Shown here one piece after another: positions 14,020 to 55,197 of a stretch of DNA of 64,000 nucleotides. How positions within the stretch are numbered: position 1 is the stretch's first letter; each line of letters starts with the position of its first letter. A program made the translations under genes and the position numbers. Source of the stretch: Branchiostoma floridae (lineage: Eukaryota > Chordata > Leptocardii > Amphioxiformes > Branchiostomatidae). The notes beneath the pieces are model-generated. The model made no database searches, was not told where the DNA came from, and saw nothing but the letters and a program-made list of their open reading frames with translations. The DNA lies in NCBI RefSeq assembly GCF_000003815.2, contig NC_049981.1, positions 7,116,029 through 7,180,028 of the forward strand. The letters are read 5' to 3'.

Positions 14020-15628
14020 TGGTTTCTTCAACTTTTACACACAGGCGGGCACACTGCAAGCAAGGCCTCAGACAAACCACTTTCCCCAAGGGTCAGCCAG
14101 AGGTACTTAGGGGAGGCCAACCTCAGGTCTGGCAGGGTCTGGCACGGTTGGAGATTTAGCAATTACTATGCCTGTCAATCAGCAATTTTGTCTCCGGCTG
14201 AGCGCCATATGCGGGTTTTATGTGGTAGTTTACTTTCAAATATGTTACTTAAAGTCCATACTTATGGAAAACTTTAACCTTAAAGGTTAAAATGTTTGTA
14301 TTCAAAGCTAACAGTATTTGAAACAGCCAAATAAAGTCTTCATTTCAAGTATGTTAAAGTCTATACTTATGGAAAACTTTACCCTTAAAATGTTTCTATT
14401 CAAAGCTAACAATCAATATTTGAAACATCCAAAGACTTAACAGTTTTGTTACATCTTGGTTGGTAGAAAATTCTGACCACTCCTTGTACTTTTTTTTTCT
14501 TTTTCCCACTTTTAGGACTGGGGGAACTATGGTGACCTATGGTGGGATGTCTCGACAACCTGTCACTGTTCCTACGGTAGATAAATGACACGTTTGACCC
14601 AATATGTTGATTTATTCATACCTGTAGAAATCCATTATATGTCTGTTTAGTTGTACTGTAAGTAGTTGTTATAGACCTTTACTTTTGTCTAAGTGTCAAT
14701 AAAGATTTCTGTATACTTGTACGACTTTGGTATGTCACAACAAGGAGCTTTTATCTAAAAGCTTCTTGGTCACAAGCATACATTGTAGTAGCAAAATATG
14801 CACAAGTGCAAATAGCTAACTTCATGTGTCATGATTATGAATGTGGCTAAAGCAATGTTTCTAATGGTACCACTTCTGTCTTTTCAGGGTTCCCTGATTT
14901 TCCAGGACATTAAAGTTGTTGGTTACTGGATGACACAATGGAACAAGAGGCAAACAGACTGTAAGTTTGATAAACATGGTATTATTTTCTTTTCTACTGG
15001 ATATAATGAATTATGAAGAACTAGTGTGTTTGGCTAATAACCGAATGTCATGGGTTCAAATCCCACTGTTTCACTGATTGTGAGCCCTTGCAAAAGCATC
15101 TTTCATGGTGAAAATGAGTATACCTAGTGTCGGCTAGGGACCTCTCTTGGATAGGACGTCCAGTGTGTTTGGGAAGAGCCAAACACCACGCACATTAAAA
15201 AACCCACCACACCTTTCGAAAAAGAGTAATAAGGGTATGGTCTGTTGTGCAATGGTGCAAATCCTTCTTTATGGAGTTGGTGATTCACTTCAAATCAGCA
15301 GAATGGAGGCCTGGCAAACTTCTTTCTTGTATCAGCCATATGGTGATTTACATCATTCACCTGGACTCGAGGAAGAGTAGTGATATGTCAGTGACTTATT
15401 GATTGAGATCCGATCCGAACCAAACCATTAAATACTCCTAACTATTTTATTGTTTCTGCAGCCCAAGAGAGTTCAGAGATGCTGTCTACTCTGTGTGACT
15501 ACGTGAGACAAGGCAAGCTGCAGGCTCCATCTAACGTACAAGTCCCCATCTCAGACTACATGGCTGCTATCAACAGTACTAGGGACGCCTTCAGTACTAA
15601 GAAACAGATACTCACGATGAGCAGTTGA
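1066..15628 (+). CDS. MECR: Mitochondrial trans-2-enoyl-CoA/ACP reductase, exons coding the last ~287 residues
   Basis: MECR is the NADPH-dependent reductase of the last step of mitochondrial fatty acid synthesis, feeding lipoic acid production in the matrix. Exons: 1066-1197, 2005-2148, 3186-3297, 3712-3814, 3952-4025, 14516-14576, 14888-14960, 15462-15628, all with GT/AG borders and phases that join without a break (866 nt). Recognisable blocks in order: [19 protein letters not shown]-like [26 protein letters not shown], the nucleotide-binding [41 protein letters not shown], and the C-terminal KKQILTM ending in SS. The N-terminal ~85 residues, with the targeting signal and catalytic-domain start, are not found between the TRIM exon and 1066. 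The intron 4026-14515 contains two other genes. AATAAA at 15723 is a likely polyadenylation signal. Confidence 0.93.
1359..1489. repeat. (GAGT)n simple repeat
   Basis: About 130 bp of nearly pure GAGT tetranucleotides in a MECR intron. The Thr-His-Ser-Leu frame on the minus strand is an artefact of the repeat. Confidence 0.97.
2959..3126. mobile_element. Palindromic MITE-like element
   Basis: Two arms of about 75 bp are inverted copies of each other, beginning TTCATCTAATGTTTTTAAAA and ending in its complement, with a short AT-rich centre. No coding capacity. A related palindrome core (GACGGACAGTGGTTTCAAACTGCAATATTT) lies near 22722-22800 in a Smad2/3 intron. Confidence 0.75.
4067..4585. mobile_element. 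MITE with TACAGTCAAACCTGT-type ends, interrupted by a second element
   Basis: The left part (TACAGTCAGACCTGTACAAGTCACCACC) and the right part (4500-4585, with degenerate ends near CAGTTACGACTG) match the two halves of a family also present at 16946, 19352, 54080 and 55016. The middle is occupied by the foldback element at 4176-4448. Confidence 0.6.
4176..4448. mobile_element. Foldback element with ~110-bp inverted arms
   Basis: The left arm starts ATTGGAGATTTCTTTTGCAC and the right arm ends in its complement. Inside both arms lies GATGTCTGACAGACATC next to GAGCTTCTAACTGGA, and both meet at TTGCCGCTATAT. A loop of roughly 45 bp separates them. No open frame. Confidence 0.8.
4586..5793. other. 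Intronic sequence, no gene seen
   Basis: AT-rich MECR intron sequence downstream of the foldback element and beyond the stop of the P2RX7-like gene. I see no coding exon, RNA gene or clear repeat. Confidence 0.5.
5794..7023 (-). CDS. Protein with a P2RX7 C-terminal (ballast)-like cysteine domain, three exons
   Basis: Exons on the minus strand: 6757-7023 (start ATG at 7023), 6350-6457 and 5794-6198 (stop), all phase 0, giving 259 residues. The N-terminal part holds a basic patch (KRTGRKRK). The middle exon is Gln/Ser/Thr-rich and probably disordered. The last exon carries the recognisable domain: [18 protein letters not shown] at about 141-158, followed by a tryptophan/tyrosine-rich helical stretch ([15 protein letters not shown], then MWQAYKNG) and [17 protein letters not shown] near the end. 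That order resembles the zinc-binding cytosolic ballast domain of vertebrate P2RX7, which also occurs as a free protein in invertebrates. No P2X channel part or membrane segment is present. The start lies 225 bp from the start of the divergent transposase-like gene, so the two may share a promoter. Function unknown; intron-containing and intact. Confidence 0.7.
7024..7248. promoter_or_regulatory. Probable shared promoter between two divergent genes
   Basis: Only 225 bp separate the start codons of the P2RX7-domain-like gene (minus) and the transposase-like gene (plus). No TATA box is evident. The role is inferred from the head-to-head layout. Confidence 0.4.
7249..12880 (+). CDS. Kolobok-like transposase-derived protein, 11 exons, one frameshift
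   Basis: Exons: 7249-7915, 8121-8224, 8367-8434, 9318-9442, 9712-9821 (or from 9721), 9944-10042, 10174-10266, 10463-10563, 10810-10983, 12411-12530, 12716-12880. All borders are GT/AG. The coding sum is 1826 nt, one short of 609 codons. The break lies at a CCC run (7876-7878): the upstream frame carries [10 protein letters not shown] and the downstream frame [12 protein letters not shown]-terminal residues 40-60 are basic (nuclear-signal-like). Later blocks resemble the catalytic core of Kolobok-type transposases as I recall it: [43 protein letters not shown] with [14 protein letters not shown], and [19 protein letters not shown] with AILDWNEHVDRD. Candidate acidic residues are in HDRN, NDTWH and VESFN. 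Many introns and intact splice sites suggest a host-adopted gene or an intron-bearing element. The single missing base could be a sequencing error, an allele or a real lesion. Confidence 0.72.
9102..9201. other. Assembly gap (100 N)
   Basis: Lies in the third intron of the transposase-like gene beside a TG-rich run, so no exon need be missing. Confidence 0.99.
11065..12330 (+). mobile_element. Truncated LINE (non-LTR retrotransposon) ORF2 C-terminal remnant
   Basis: Lies within the intron 10984-12410 of the transposase-like gene. Frameshifted fragments read in order as a reverse transcriptase C-terminus: [29 protein letters not shown] (11255 onward), a LYGTELWGT-like stretch with [17 protein letters not shown] (11429-11530), then [20 protein letters not shown] with CKQC and [15 protein letters not shown] (11890-12077). 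The 3' tail holds TTAGCCCAGAAGCAAGAATTTGCAAT; a closely similar tail sits inside a MITE at 54115-54177. The coding frame is broken in several places, so this is a dead copy. Confidence 0.8.
12548..12586. repeat. (GT)n microsatellite
   Basis: About 20 GT dinucleotides just after the donor of exon 10 of the transposase-like gene. Confidence 0.95.
13535..13790 (+). mobile_element. tRNA-derived SINE-like copy
   Basis: Contains a Pol III B-box-like GGTTCAAATCC at 13570 preceded by a degraded tRNA-like 5' part, then a non-tRNA body. Similar B-box copies lie at 15020-15380 and, inverted, at 36230-36500. Confidence 0.5.
13969..14018. repeat. (CA)n microsatellite
   Basis: A pure CA run of about 50 bp in the large MECR intron. 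It generates spurious Thr-His and Cys-Val frames. Confidence 0.97.
14235..14432. repeat. Two-copy direct repeat of ~100 bp
   Basis: TACTTATGGAAAACTTTA followed by ATTCAAAGCTAACA and TATTTGAAACA occurs twice about 105 bp apart, a simple tandem duplication in the intron just before MECR exon 14516-14576. Confidence 0.8.
15020..15380 (+). mobile_element. tRNA-derived SINE-like copy in a MECR intron
   Basis: GGTTCAAATCCC at 15053 is a B-box match. The body carries a run of phrases such as GACGTCCAGTGTGTTTGGG and ACCACACCTTTCG. It lies between the last two MECR exons on the same strand. Confidence 0.55.
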
Positions 15629-16945
15629 TAGATTATCTAGGACTAGTTACTTTATATTTAGAAAGCCATTTTCACAACTTGGACACTGTACCGGGGGTAG
15701 TTTCCTTTGTCTAAGTGTAGATAATAAATACACATACTTTTAAAAAATATCCTTGCATGTCTTTATCATTGTCACCTGTTATGTAGCAGTATTTTAAGTC
15801 TGATTTTTTGGGGCCATATGGATGACGTCATCAGGTTTTATTGCCTGATATAATTTTTTTTGTATGAGAAAATTCAGCACTTTGGTGCATAACCACTGCA
15901 ATGAAGCTATGTGTTTCATGTGCATAATGATTAAAGCTACAAAGTCACATTTGCACAAGTTGATATCTTTTAATAATGTGTAATTATTAGAATTTCAAAT
16001 GATTTTTTTATTAGATGAAAACAGTTTTTCTCAGATGAATCTGACCAAGTCTCTGCTAACAATCATACAAATGGTTCTCAGTAAATTGTCTTCCTTAAAG
16101 ACCAAACTAGATACAAGGAGCTGAACAAGAATGACAGTGACTCACGACATTATAGCGCAGATGCAGTGTATTGTACACTTTGTGACATGGTTATTGTTAC
16201 ACATAGAAACATCAGAAATGAAATTAAAGAAAAAAACACTTCTGAAAAAATGCACATTTTACAATTTGTCGTGCTTAAAAATCCATTGCAACTTTTTAAC
16301 ACATGCAGATTACAATGTATATTCTATTAGCCTCTTTTTCCGAACAAGCTGTGTGAAAAAGAGTCAAATCTATACCTGGTATGTTATTTTCCGTATATCA
16401 CAGTCGTTCTAGTGTTGCACATTAGAAAGAAGCGTACATATAAGCATCTATTGTACAGACTGGTTATCATATTGACTTGTTTTAGAAAAGACAGTATTCA
16501 GTGATAAAAAATAAACTCCTGTACCACTATATACCACATACGAGTCGGTAACGGACCCGACCATTCAATATAAGGGGAGTTTTGATGCTCCAAATACGGT
16601 TACAATGATCCATTCCTAAATATATGTCCATATCCAAACCTGCTATTTTATCAAATCTTTTCCACTTCCTTTTTTTACAAATTTAGAAACGTGCCTCAGT
16701 TGGAGAAATTTTATCATTCAAAGGAAAAAACTTGAGGCTCCAAAGTCTAAACCTTGAATGTATAATTCAATGAAATTGTTTCCTTTCATCCCTCTTATAC
16801 GTGAAAATGGTATAGTCCAGCCACATCAATTTAATTTGTTGATTCTCGAATTTAAAACCCAAATAGTCCAGAATATCCACATGAATACAGAGTCTGAAGG
16901 ATGTTTGTAAAATGTCAGGAAAGCAAATATGTTGTACATTTTCTA

Positions 16946-17127
16946 TACAGTCAAACCTGTATTAGGGGCCACCTCTACAGAGGGGCCACCTGTCCATAGT
17001 GGCCACTTTTTGTCGGTCCCTTGGGTATTTTATCTACAAGTTGCCACCTCTATACAGAGGCCACCTGTCTATAGTGGCCACATTTGTCCGGTCCCTTGAG
17101 TGGCCGCTATAGACAGGTTTGACTGTA
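16946..17127. mobile_element. 182-bp MITE with TACAGTCAAACCTGT inverted ends
   Basis: The ends are perfect inverted repeats TACAGTCAAACCTGT and ACAGGTTTGACTGTA. Internally GGCCACCTCTA and TGTCTATAGTGGCCAC repeat. It matches 55016-55197 almost base for base and at the same length, so both copies are young. Confidence 0.9.
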
Positions 17128-17309
17128 GTACATTTACCCCCCTCCCCCCTATGCAAAAATATGGTAAAACCGAATACATACATAAAGATGGCTAGAGACT
17201 TGCATAAAAATGGCTAGATTTGTGCTACAACTGTTTTTTATAATGTAATAACAGACAACCTACTAGTTAGCAGTCACTACTATTCACTGTTGTTTTTTGG
17301 CAAATTTTT

Positions 17310-17507
17310 GGCCATACCAATTTAATTTTCTGGTTCTCTTTAATGCTTAATTGGTATATAAAATAGTCTGTTACATCGTCTGTCCTTGTTCACAAGGTAT
17401 CAGGTAGCAAATGTAGTTTGGTTCAAGATATTGTCTCAGTTCTTTTCTGTTTTCTTTTGATTTAACAATAGAATTTCCGAGAACCAAAAAATGAAATTGG
17501 TATGGCC
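17310..17507. mobile_element. MITE with GGCCATACCAATTTAATTTT ends
   Basis: Inverted ends GGCCATACCAATTTAATTTTCTGGTTCTC (17310) and the complement at 17479-17507 enclose about 140 bp of non-coding sequence. The ends are a variant of those of the larger elements at 22026 and 53337. Confidence 0.75.
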
Positions 17508-19351
17508 TTACACATTGTTTTCTGTTCACCAACCAAGCAGAGTCTAGAAGATAAAATACCCCATCCCTTAACGCTACAAAATACAGGTATATCAACTTAA
17601 AGAATGGCACAATTTGCATGTACAGGTAATAAGGTACGTATGTCTAAAGATGTTGTAAAATGGCTGTTCTCCAAATCTAAATAAAGCTCTTTTCAAGATT
17701 CCTCTCCTATATAATTCTACACAGAAGATGAAACACTGTTCCAGTGTAGTTGTTTTTTCTTGTTCACATTCACTTGAAAAAGATCTCTTTGGTTTAGAAG
17801 ACATTGCCCGATGGCACACAACGACAAGGAAGAAAATCTTAGAGTCAACTATTATGTTGTTATTGTTGTCCACATTAATTACTCAACACAGTTTTAATCT
17901 TACACTGAAGAGTGGGACTCTAAATTTAAGATACGTCCTTTGGGCAATTTTGTCAGACTTTTAAATGTGTGACATGCACATACTCAAGTAATCTCCAAAA
18001 TTTGATTAAAACTTTCCCAGCATCGCCCAGTTAATGCAACTAATTGTCATGGCTAAAGTTAACATCAGGAAGCAGAAGATTTCAAATCAAATTTTCAGGG
18101 TTTAACCTCCAAAGTGACCCACGTTTCAACACATTAGTTTGTTTTCTTGCCTCAATTGCAACTTCACACACAACAAAATACAAAAATATCCCTCTGTTGT
18201 TAGTGGTAGTGGGGAAATTAGCACGTTTTCTTTGACATACAAACAGTAATAAATAAGCATTTTCTTTCGACTATTCAAAATTTACTCACAACCAGAAAGA
18301 AAGTTACTTGTTAAAGCTACTTTTTGTCTGTCCCAGTGGCAAGAAATTTCCTGCTTTTGAGGGGGGTGATTTTGTCAGTATTTCTACAAAATCTGGCACT
18401 GAATCTCATTCAAAAGGGTAGATAACTATTTCTTGTTGTACTGGCCTCTACAAAAATTTCACGAGCATTTTATATGCTAAGCTTAACTTTATTTTCATAT
18501 ATATACCCTCTCATACATGTACATAAACAATCAGTATTCTAAAAGACTGCGAAATTTCTGCCAGCTTATTTTTTTGTTCTTGTTGTCGGGAAAGCTGGTT
18601 GTTTGTGTTATTTTGTATTGAGGGTAGACAGAGCTTGTAATACGATCCTTGAGAGCAAGTTATGCGCATAAAATACATGTTCTGCCTCCAGTATTAATAT
18701 ATGCATACATATGCTTTAATGTTTTGTCCTACTAAGATATAACGCACAAGAATTCTATATACCTTCTATAGAGTAACCGAAGAGGTTAAAGTAATAATAC
18801 ATTGTCAGAATTCATCTTCTCCCAACCTACGAGCCAACAAGAACCCTGCTTTCAGACATTCACATATACCCTCCTGAATACATTTATGTAAGCAAAGCTT
18901 TGATTGGTGATGGAGCCATACCACAAAGAAGCTGTTCAACAATTCTTACAAATCTGCCTAATCTTTTACAGAAGTTAAGCTTACATCCCTTTGCTGTGTA
19001 ATCTGTGTATTAACACTTTCATATGAGATACAAAAACTAACACCGATCACTTCAAATTTCACAATTCATTTCCTAAACTTTAGAAGACAAATTTTCAAGC
19101 TGAACAGCCCAACGATACTTGAAGTGTCACTGGCTTGTTTTTTCCTTACATGTATATTGAGATATCATGTAATATTTCTGTGTATTGTTGTTGTTGTTTT
19201 TCAGCGAAAAATGTATGTGGATCTAACGATACTTCACTTTTAAAAAGTTACCGTTTCAGATTTTGAATTGTTTCTTTTCAAATCTGAAGCAATTGTGTCA
19301 GTCTTGTTTCTGGTCCTTGACTATTGTAATGATTCCCCAGTTTTGTTGGAA

Positions 19352-19521
19352 TACAGTCAAACCTGTACAAGTGACCACCTTTATATAAGGACCACCGAGC
19401 ATTGCGACCCCTTTTCCCCCATTGACACAGGCATTAAGAATCATGTCAACAATGACTGCCAGTCCATATAGACCAGATTTTATCTGTACCAAAGTGGTCC
19501 TCTTGCACAGGTTTGATTGTA
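19352..19521. mobile_element. MITE of the TACAGTCAAACCTGT family, diverged
   Basis: Starts TACAGTCAAACCTGTACAAGTGACCACC and ends CACAGGTTTGATTGTA. It lies just beyond the Smad2/3 stop codon, probably in the 3' UTR. Confidence 0.8.
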
Positions 19522-19612
19522 TACGGTAAGACCGCCACCGTTTCCCTCCAAGCACCAATCAAAGCTCCCCGCTTATGGCTGTACATACAAAGAAAGCGTA
19601 CGCCGTCCGTCA

Positions 19613-50067
<30,455 letters not shown>

Positions 50068-51636
50068 TCAGAAGTCTAGTGCCACGTCCCAGCTAGTCAT
50101 CCTCATCCTCTTTAATTTCCGTGCCTCCTTGTCCTTTTTCTCCTGCAACAGGCGTGTAAAAAAAGTCAATAATTACCAAAAAAGTTCATCTAAGTCTCTC
50201 TCAAAATCTTAAGATACACACATGGCAAGCTGGTACTGTGATAAAACATCATTTGCCGTTCGCTGATCCAAACAACTTAGAATTCTGCCCTTCTTGTCGA
50301 TATTTCAACAGTAGCGAATGCAGTCCAAGCTAGCTTGGAGCAACGCCAACGAGGGAAGCGAGCCGGCAAAAAACCTGACCAATACTCAACCTCTGCTTGG
50401 AGAATGCTGGAATTAAGCTCACCTTCCTGCGTTCAGCTGCTAATGCCTGTTGTTCAGCCAAGTCTTCCAATGTGGTCCGTTTCGCGACTCGTTCTCTCCT
50501 CTTGTTCAGACGTTTCTCCAAAGCCTGCGCCTTCTCCGAGTCCCGGGGAACGATGGCGTCCGTGTCGCTGACAGAGGAGATGACAAAGGCGGTGCTCGTG
50601 CGGTTGTCGGCGGCTGCTCTAGCCTTGGTTTTTACTCTCCTCGATTTAGCAGCAAGTTTTCGTGACCTATCTGCCAACATCTCCTGCTCAGACGGGTACA
50701 AACAAAAAGACTCTAGCTCATAGCTCTGAGACTCAACTCTGTCAACAGCCTATTTTTCTCTGCCTCTCGCCGCTTTTCATTCTTATTCTCTATATCATTC
50801 GAAGGTATAAGTTTCTGTGATGATGATCAACGGATATGTTATGATAGGATATGATAACCATATAATCTAATATCATATAACATAACCCACGTCACGTCTG
50901 TTGGCGGCGACACTGAGCTGCTGTCTCAGCTGAGTGCGTGATCCCGCGGGCTCCTTCTTGACCCGTTCGCGCCTCTCCTGGAGAGTTTCCTCCAGTTTCT
51001 CCAGCTTTACAGGACGGCGAGGGGGCGCGTCGGGCTCGGAGGCGGGCTTGACGAGCGGCACCTGGAAAGCGACGGACTCGCCCCGGGTGTTGAGGGGCAA
51101 CAGGCCGTCTTCTCGCAGTTCAGTAAGGACGTCCGCCGACGACTTGCTGGGTCTTGGCCGGGACATTGGAGGCTGTACGATCACCACGGAACGTTCTGGA
51201 ACAATATGTGAAAATGTAGTTACCGGTGGTCGAAGCATTTTTTACTGAGACACTAGATCTTGTAGAAATGATCTATAGGATGTGATAGGGTCCTTTCTAT
51301 CACTAACTGACTCCACCCCACTTAGACTGATAAAAAGAGCTTTGACAGAACGACCGCATTTTAATTCCATCCGATAGTTACAATAACTAAAACAATAAAC
51401 TGCAGACACAGTTAACCCAGTATCCTATACCGCAAGGACTCACCGGTGGTCCCGCGGTCCATCTCCTCCTGTCCCGGTGCTGTTTCATCTTTCGGATTTC
51501 CACCCCCTAAAGGTGACACTTTGTTGGACTTACAAAAACACAAACAGCTAGAGATCGTTACTATGAAGTCCCACATTCTGCTACTGTAGTCGTCACGAGT
51601 CTGTGAGCAGTAACAGTAACAACGGCTAGCGCTCAT
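50068..51636 (-). CDS. STMND1: Stathmin domain-containing protein 1-like, four exons
   Basis: Minus-strand exons 51444-51636, 50891-51195, 50423-50683 and 50068-50142 join in frame to 277 residues. The N-terminal exon is cysteine-rich (SRCYCYC, SSCLCFCK), possibly lipid-modified; a second Met (MWDF) is an alternative start. The second exon holds SSADVLTELREDGLL, then RGESVAFQVPLV, PPRRPVKLEKLEE and ERRERVKKE, which matches my memory of the SSDILEEL..GII..NGE..DV..PPSRLKKL order in STMND1. The rest is highly charged, Ala/Arg/Lys/Glu-rich helix (RLNKRRERVAKR, ALAAERRK) ending WDVALDF. Stathmin domains bind tubulin; whether this one does is untested. The stathmin assignment rests on motif order, not an alignment. 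Confidence 0.6.
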
Positions 51637-52514
51637 CCGTGGAGCTTTGTTGTTCCAAGACTTTGGTTGTTCTAAACGCAGCTAGGCAACACTTATAACG
51701 TCACAACTGATGGGGAAGTGTGGAATGTTCTACTATTGGACAAGACAAAGGGTGTAGCATTGTAAAGGTGCATGTTTTGAAAAAATGGATAAAATGCGAC
51801 CTTTCAGTTTCGTTTAGTTCAGTCCCCTAAAATTTGCGTCACTCGTACGAGCCTTCTAGCCTGCTTTTGAAACTTCACATTGGCGCAATTTTTGGGGGGT
51901 ATACGTTCAACAAGTTCAAGTTGTAACTTAGTCATCACATAATTTATCATGTACATCCATGTAGATACTCGTGAAGTAAACACAATTACGGCCTACGTCA
52001 CATTTCCAAACCGGGGACCGACCGGGCAGGTTTCGGGAACGAAACTTATGATATAAAAGACTCCAAACTACACAACTTAAAGAGAATAGTGATTTCAATA
52101 GTCGTGGACATGTATATATAATTTAGATGTGCCATTAAACTTAGCTTTATCAGTAAGCGAAAAGTTCCCCCCAAAAAGCATGAAATAGAGTTTCAGAGAT
52201 TCAAAATTTCAAGGAACTCAGCGAGTCCCCAGAGCCCGAAATTCGCTGCCGCCATCTCTGTAGAATTTAGCGTACAGCGTTGCCGGCCTTCGTGAGTTCA
52301 ATGCAAAAAGTTGTCGGCCATAGCGTAATTAAAGCGTTGTCAGAACCCCCCATGCAGACCCCATGTAAGATAGAGTTTCAACAGAATCCGACTAGAATAA
52401 GTCAATACCGTACTGAATTACTAGTACTCTAATGCCATTTCCCCCTACTTTTAACTTAGTAGTCAACGACAATTTAGTTACACGATTGATTGCAGTACCT
52501 CATAAGATCGTTAG

Positions 52515-52635
52515 TTGGCGCTTATAGACCGTGCACTGTTCTAACATTGACTACATGACATGGTGCAGTACCTCATACGGCCGTTCGTCGTCGCTTTTGA
52601 CACGTGCACTAATAGCAAGATTGTGTCATAACATT
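52515..52635. repeat. Dispersed repeat, pair of 49212-49340
   Basis: Both copies contain ATGGTGCAGTACCTCA, CGTCGTCGCTTTTGACACG and TGCACTAATAGC.AGATTGTGTCAT-like phrases in the same orientation, about 3.3 kb apart on either side of the stathmin-like gene. Confidence 0.8.
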
Positions 52636-53336
52636 TACTTTAATTTGTACATTCAACATACACTCAGAAACTTATTTAAAAAAAAAAAACAATAAAATTT
52701 CATGCATTTATCACTGAAATTACATTTCACCCAACAAGAAATAAAACAAACACGCAGAAAAGAAATGGCACAATAAAGGAGTTGTTTACAAAAGGGCTGT
52801 TTATTTACAACATAGCTGCGTTTCTGTACAATGAAACTACACACATGTACATGTTTACCACTGGCACATCGATAATCGCATAGTTATGCTCAACCAGCTT
52901 CTCCATACAACAAGCCTTACAAATTCAACCTATCAAGCAAAATTCGTGATCCAACAGTTTTCCTTAACTCTGATAAAGATATTTCCAAATATATTCTTGT
53001 GCTACTGTAAACAGACATTTAGGAAGTTATGACCACATTTGAATGCTACTTAATTACTACATTTTATGAAAGAAATGTTTGACAATGGGTAACTGACCTA
53101 AAAAAGCTGTATAAGTTGTAAGTTGCCACAAGAGGGAGCTTTGAAAAAAAAATATTTGACTAATTCATTTTTGGTCAGGCATCAAAATATTGGATTTGGG
53201 TTAGCATAAAGTCATATTCTCTTCACAAGTGTATTTTTTGCAAGGCGACAGTCTTCCATCTCTTCTGTGCATAGATTTTTCATTCAAGCACAAATAATCT
53301 TACAAACCAGACACTAAATACATTTTGAATCATGCC

Positions 53337-53715
53337 TAAGGCTACACCAATTTAATTTCTTGGTTCACGGATTTTTTCATAAAAAATATGGAGCGAGAGG
53401 GCGAAACAAAAATAAAAATAAAAATTGTAAAATGGTTCGGGTAAAGATAAGGGCTAATCCCAAAAATAAAGAAAAAAAGTTTTCAGCTTGAAAAAAGTAC
53501 AAAAACACTTAGTCTATTACTGTACAGTAACAGCACCTGTTCGTTGAAAATTACAAAAGTAGTGTCAGTTTTTATGTTTGCTACACCAGAAAGTTGGTGA
53601 ATGGTTTCATTAATGGTGAAAATTTGCTGAGTGGTAATTTTTATTTTTATTTTTTTCCCCAAAAAAAAGGAGCGAGCAAATCCGTGAACCAAGAAATTAA
53701 ATTGGTGTGGCCTAA
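53337..53715. mobile_element. 379-bp MITE, close copy of 22026-22391
   Basis: Starts TAAGGCTACACCAATTTAAT and ends AAATTGGTGTGGCCTAA. Differs from the other copy by scattered substitutions and a small duplication of AAAAATA. Confidence 0.85.
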
Positions 53716-54079
53716 GTAACTATCAATCGGCAGCCATTAAGTTTTGTTAAGGCCTTACAATAACAGTTTTAGCTCAAAGGTGCAACATTAACATATGAAC
53801 AAAATACTAATATGAAATACTGGGGTGTTAAGTTCTCATGAAAGTTCATATGTGTTCATATGTCTTCATACATTTCTATACCATAATAATCTTATCAACA
53901 AGATAGTTAATGCAGATAGTGGATATATGTGTATATCAAGTGTCAGACAATATATTTGTACTTTTATATAGTTGTAATTTTACAACATTGTGAGCTCTGA
54001 AATTAGTTTCTTTCAGGGTTTTCTGAAGTTACTTTTGTTTCAACACGAACAAGGGTACATGTATATGCAAGTATGTGAA

Positions 54080-54349
54080 TACAGTCAAACCTGTACAAGT
54101 GACCACCTATATATGTTTGTTTGTCCCATTTCATGTTACCTGCTATTAGCCCTCAGGCAAGAATTTGCAATAAACTATTATCATAAGGACCACCTGGACA
54201 ATGCATAAGTGACCACTTTTTTTGGTGGTCCCTTACATAATTTTTCCATTGACACAAGCGTTACGAACCCTGTCTATAGTGACCACCTGTCCATATAGAC
54301 CAGATTTTGTCAGTCCCCTGAGTGATCTTCTTGGCCAGGTTTGACTGTA
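54080..54349. mobile_element. MITE of the TACAGTCAAACCTGT family split by a LINE tail
   Basis: Ends TACAGTCAAACCTGTACAAG and CCAGGTTTGACTGTA. Bases 54115-54177 (ACCTGCTATTAGCCCTCAGG, CAAGAATTTGCAAT) match the 3' tail of the LINE at 11065-12330 and interrupt the MITE. Confidence 0.75.
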
Positions 54350-55015
54350 CATGTTGTATGCAAATTCTTACATCAAAGCATATTAAAGGAACATTAACTT
54401 GTGCATAAGATGTCTTGTCATAGAGCATGCATTATCAAACACTAATGTCTTGACTACAAAATATGTCTCGTTTTGATCTGAAAGAAGTTCTTTTTCTTTC
54501 CAAGGACAGTAGAAATAAGGTGACAAACAATACAAAAACTGAACGTCAAAGTAACGACTTTAAACGAGATATATCAACATTAAATGCCTTCTCTACAATG
54601 TACATATTTTCCTGTTGTACTACATGTACTTCCAACATACAAAATTCTAAAGTCTAGAGTTTTATGACAATTTTCAAATGCTCATGAAAATGTAGGAATA
54701 CCTGAAACGTTCTCTACGTGAACTTATAGAATCTTAACAAAGAAGTTTTGACTCCATGTTATACATGCGTACCACATATAAAACAATAACTTAGAAGTGA
54801 AAAGTGTTAAATAACTACAAATACAGGTAACATCTTTTGACAATGTCTCGGTTAATGTCAAAATAAACCCAGGTCTTAAATAAGCCAAAATTAGCAACTT
54901 TCTAATCCTATTTTAACGTGTTACATTCAAGTACAAATGTATACATATTACAGTAATAAACTTTGATTTCTTCATGTTGACTTGTTATAATGTCATATTT
55001 TACTGTTTTACCTTG

Positions 55016-55197
55016 TACAGTCAAACCTGTATTAGGGGCCACCTCTACAAAGGGGCCACCTGTCCATAGTGGCCACTTTTTGTCGGTCCCTTGGGTATTT
55101 TATCTACAAGTTGCCACCTCTATACAGAGGCCACCTGTCTATAGTGGCCAAATTTGTCCAGTCCCTTGAGTGGCCGCTACAGACAGGTTTGACTGTA
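55016..55197. mobile_element. 182-bp MITE, near-identical to 16946-17127
   Basis: Same ends, same length and only a few differences from the copy in the MECR-Smad2/3 interval. Confidence 0.9.

Larger units (their letters stand above)
15629..19612. other. Tail-to-tail intergenic region between MECR and Smad2/3
   Basis: About 4 kb with no coding exon that I can support. It must contain both 3' UTRs. It holds the MITE copies at 16946-17127, 17310-17507 and 19352-19521; the rest is AT-rich sequence without visible structure. Confidence 0.6.

Noticed and set aside
13948-14277. Plus-strand frame with a long His-Thr run
   Set aside because: Translation of a (CA)n microsatellite followed by unrelated sequence.
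50934-51248. Plus-strand 104-residue frame
   Set aside because: Antisense of the stathmin-like second exon, which has better motif support and splice sites.
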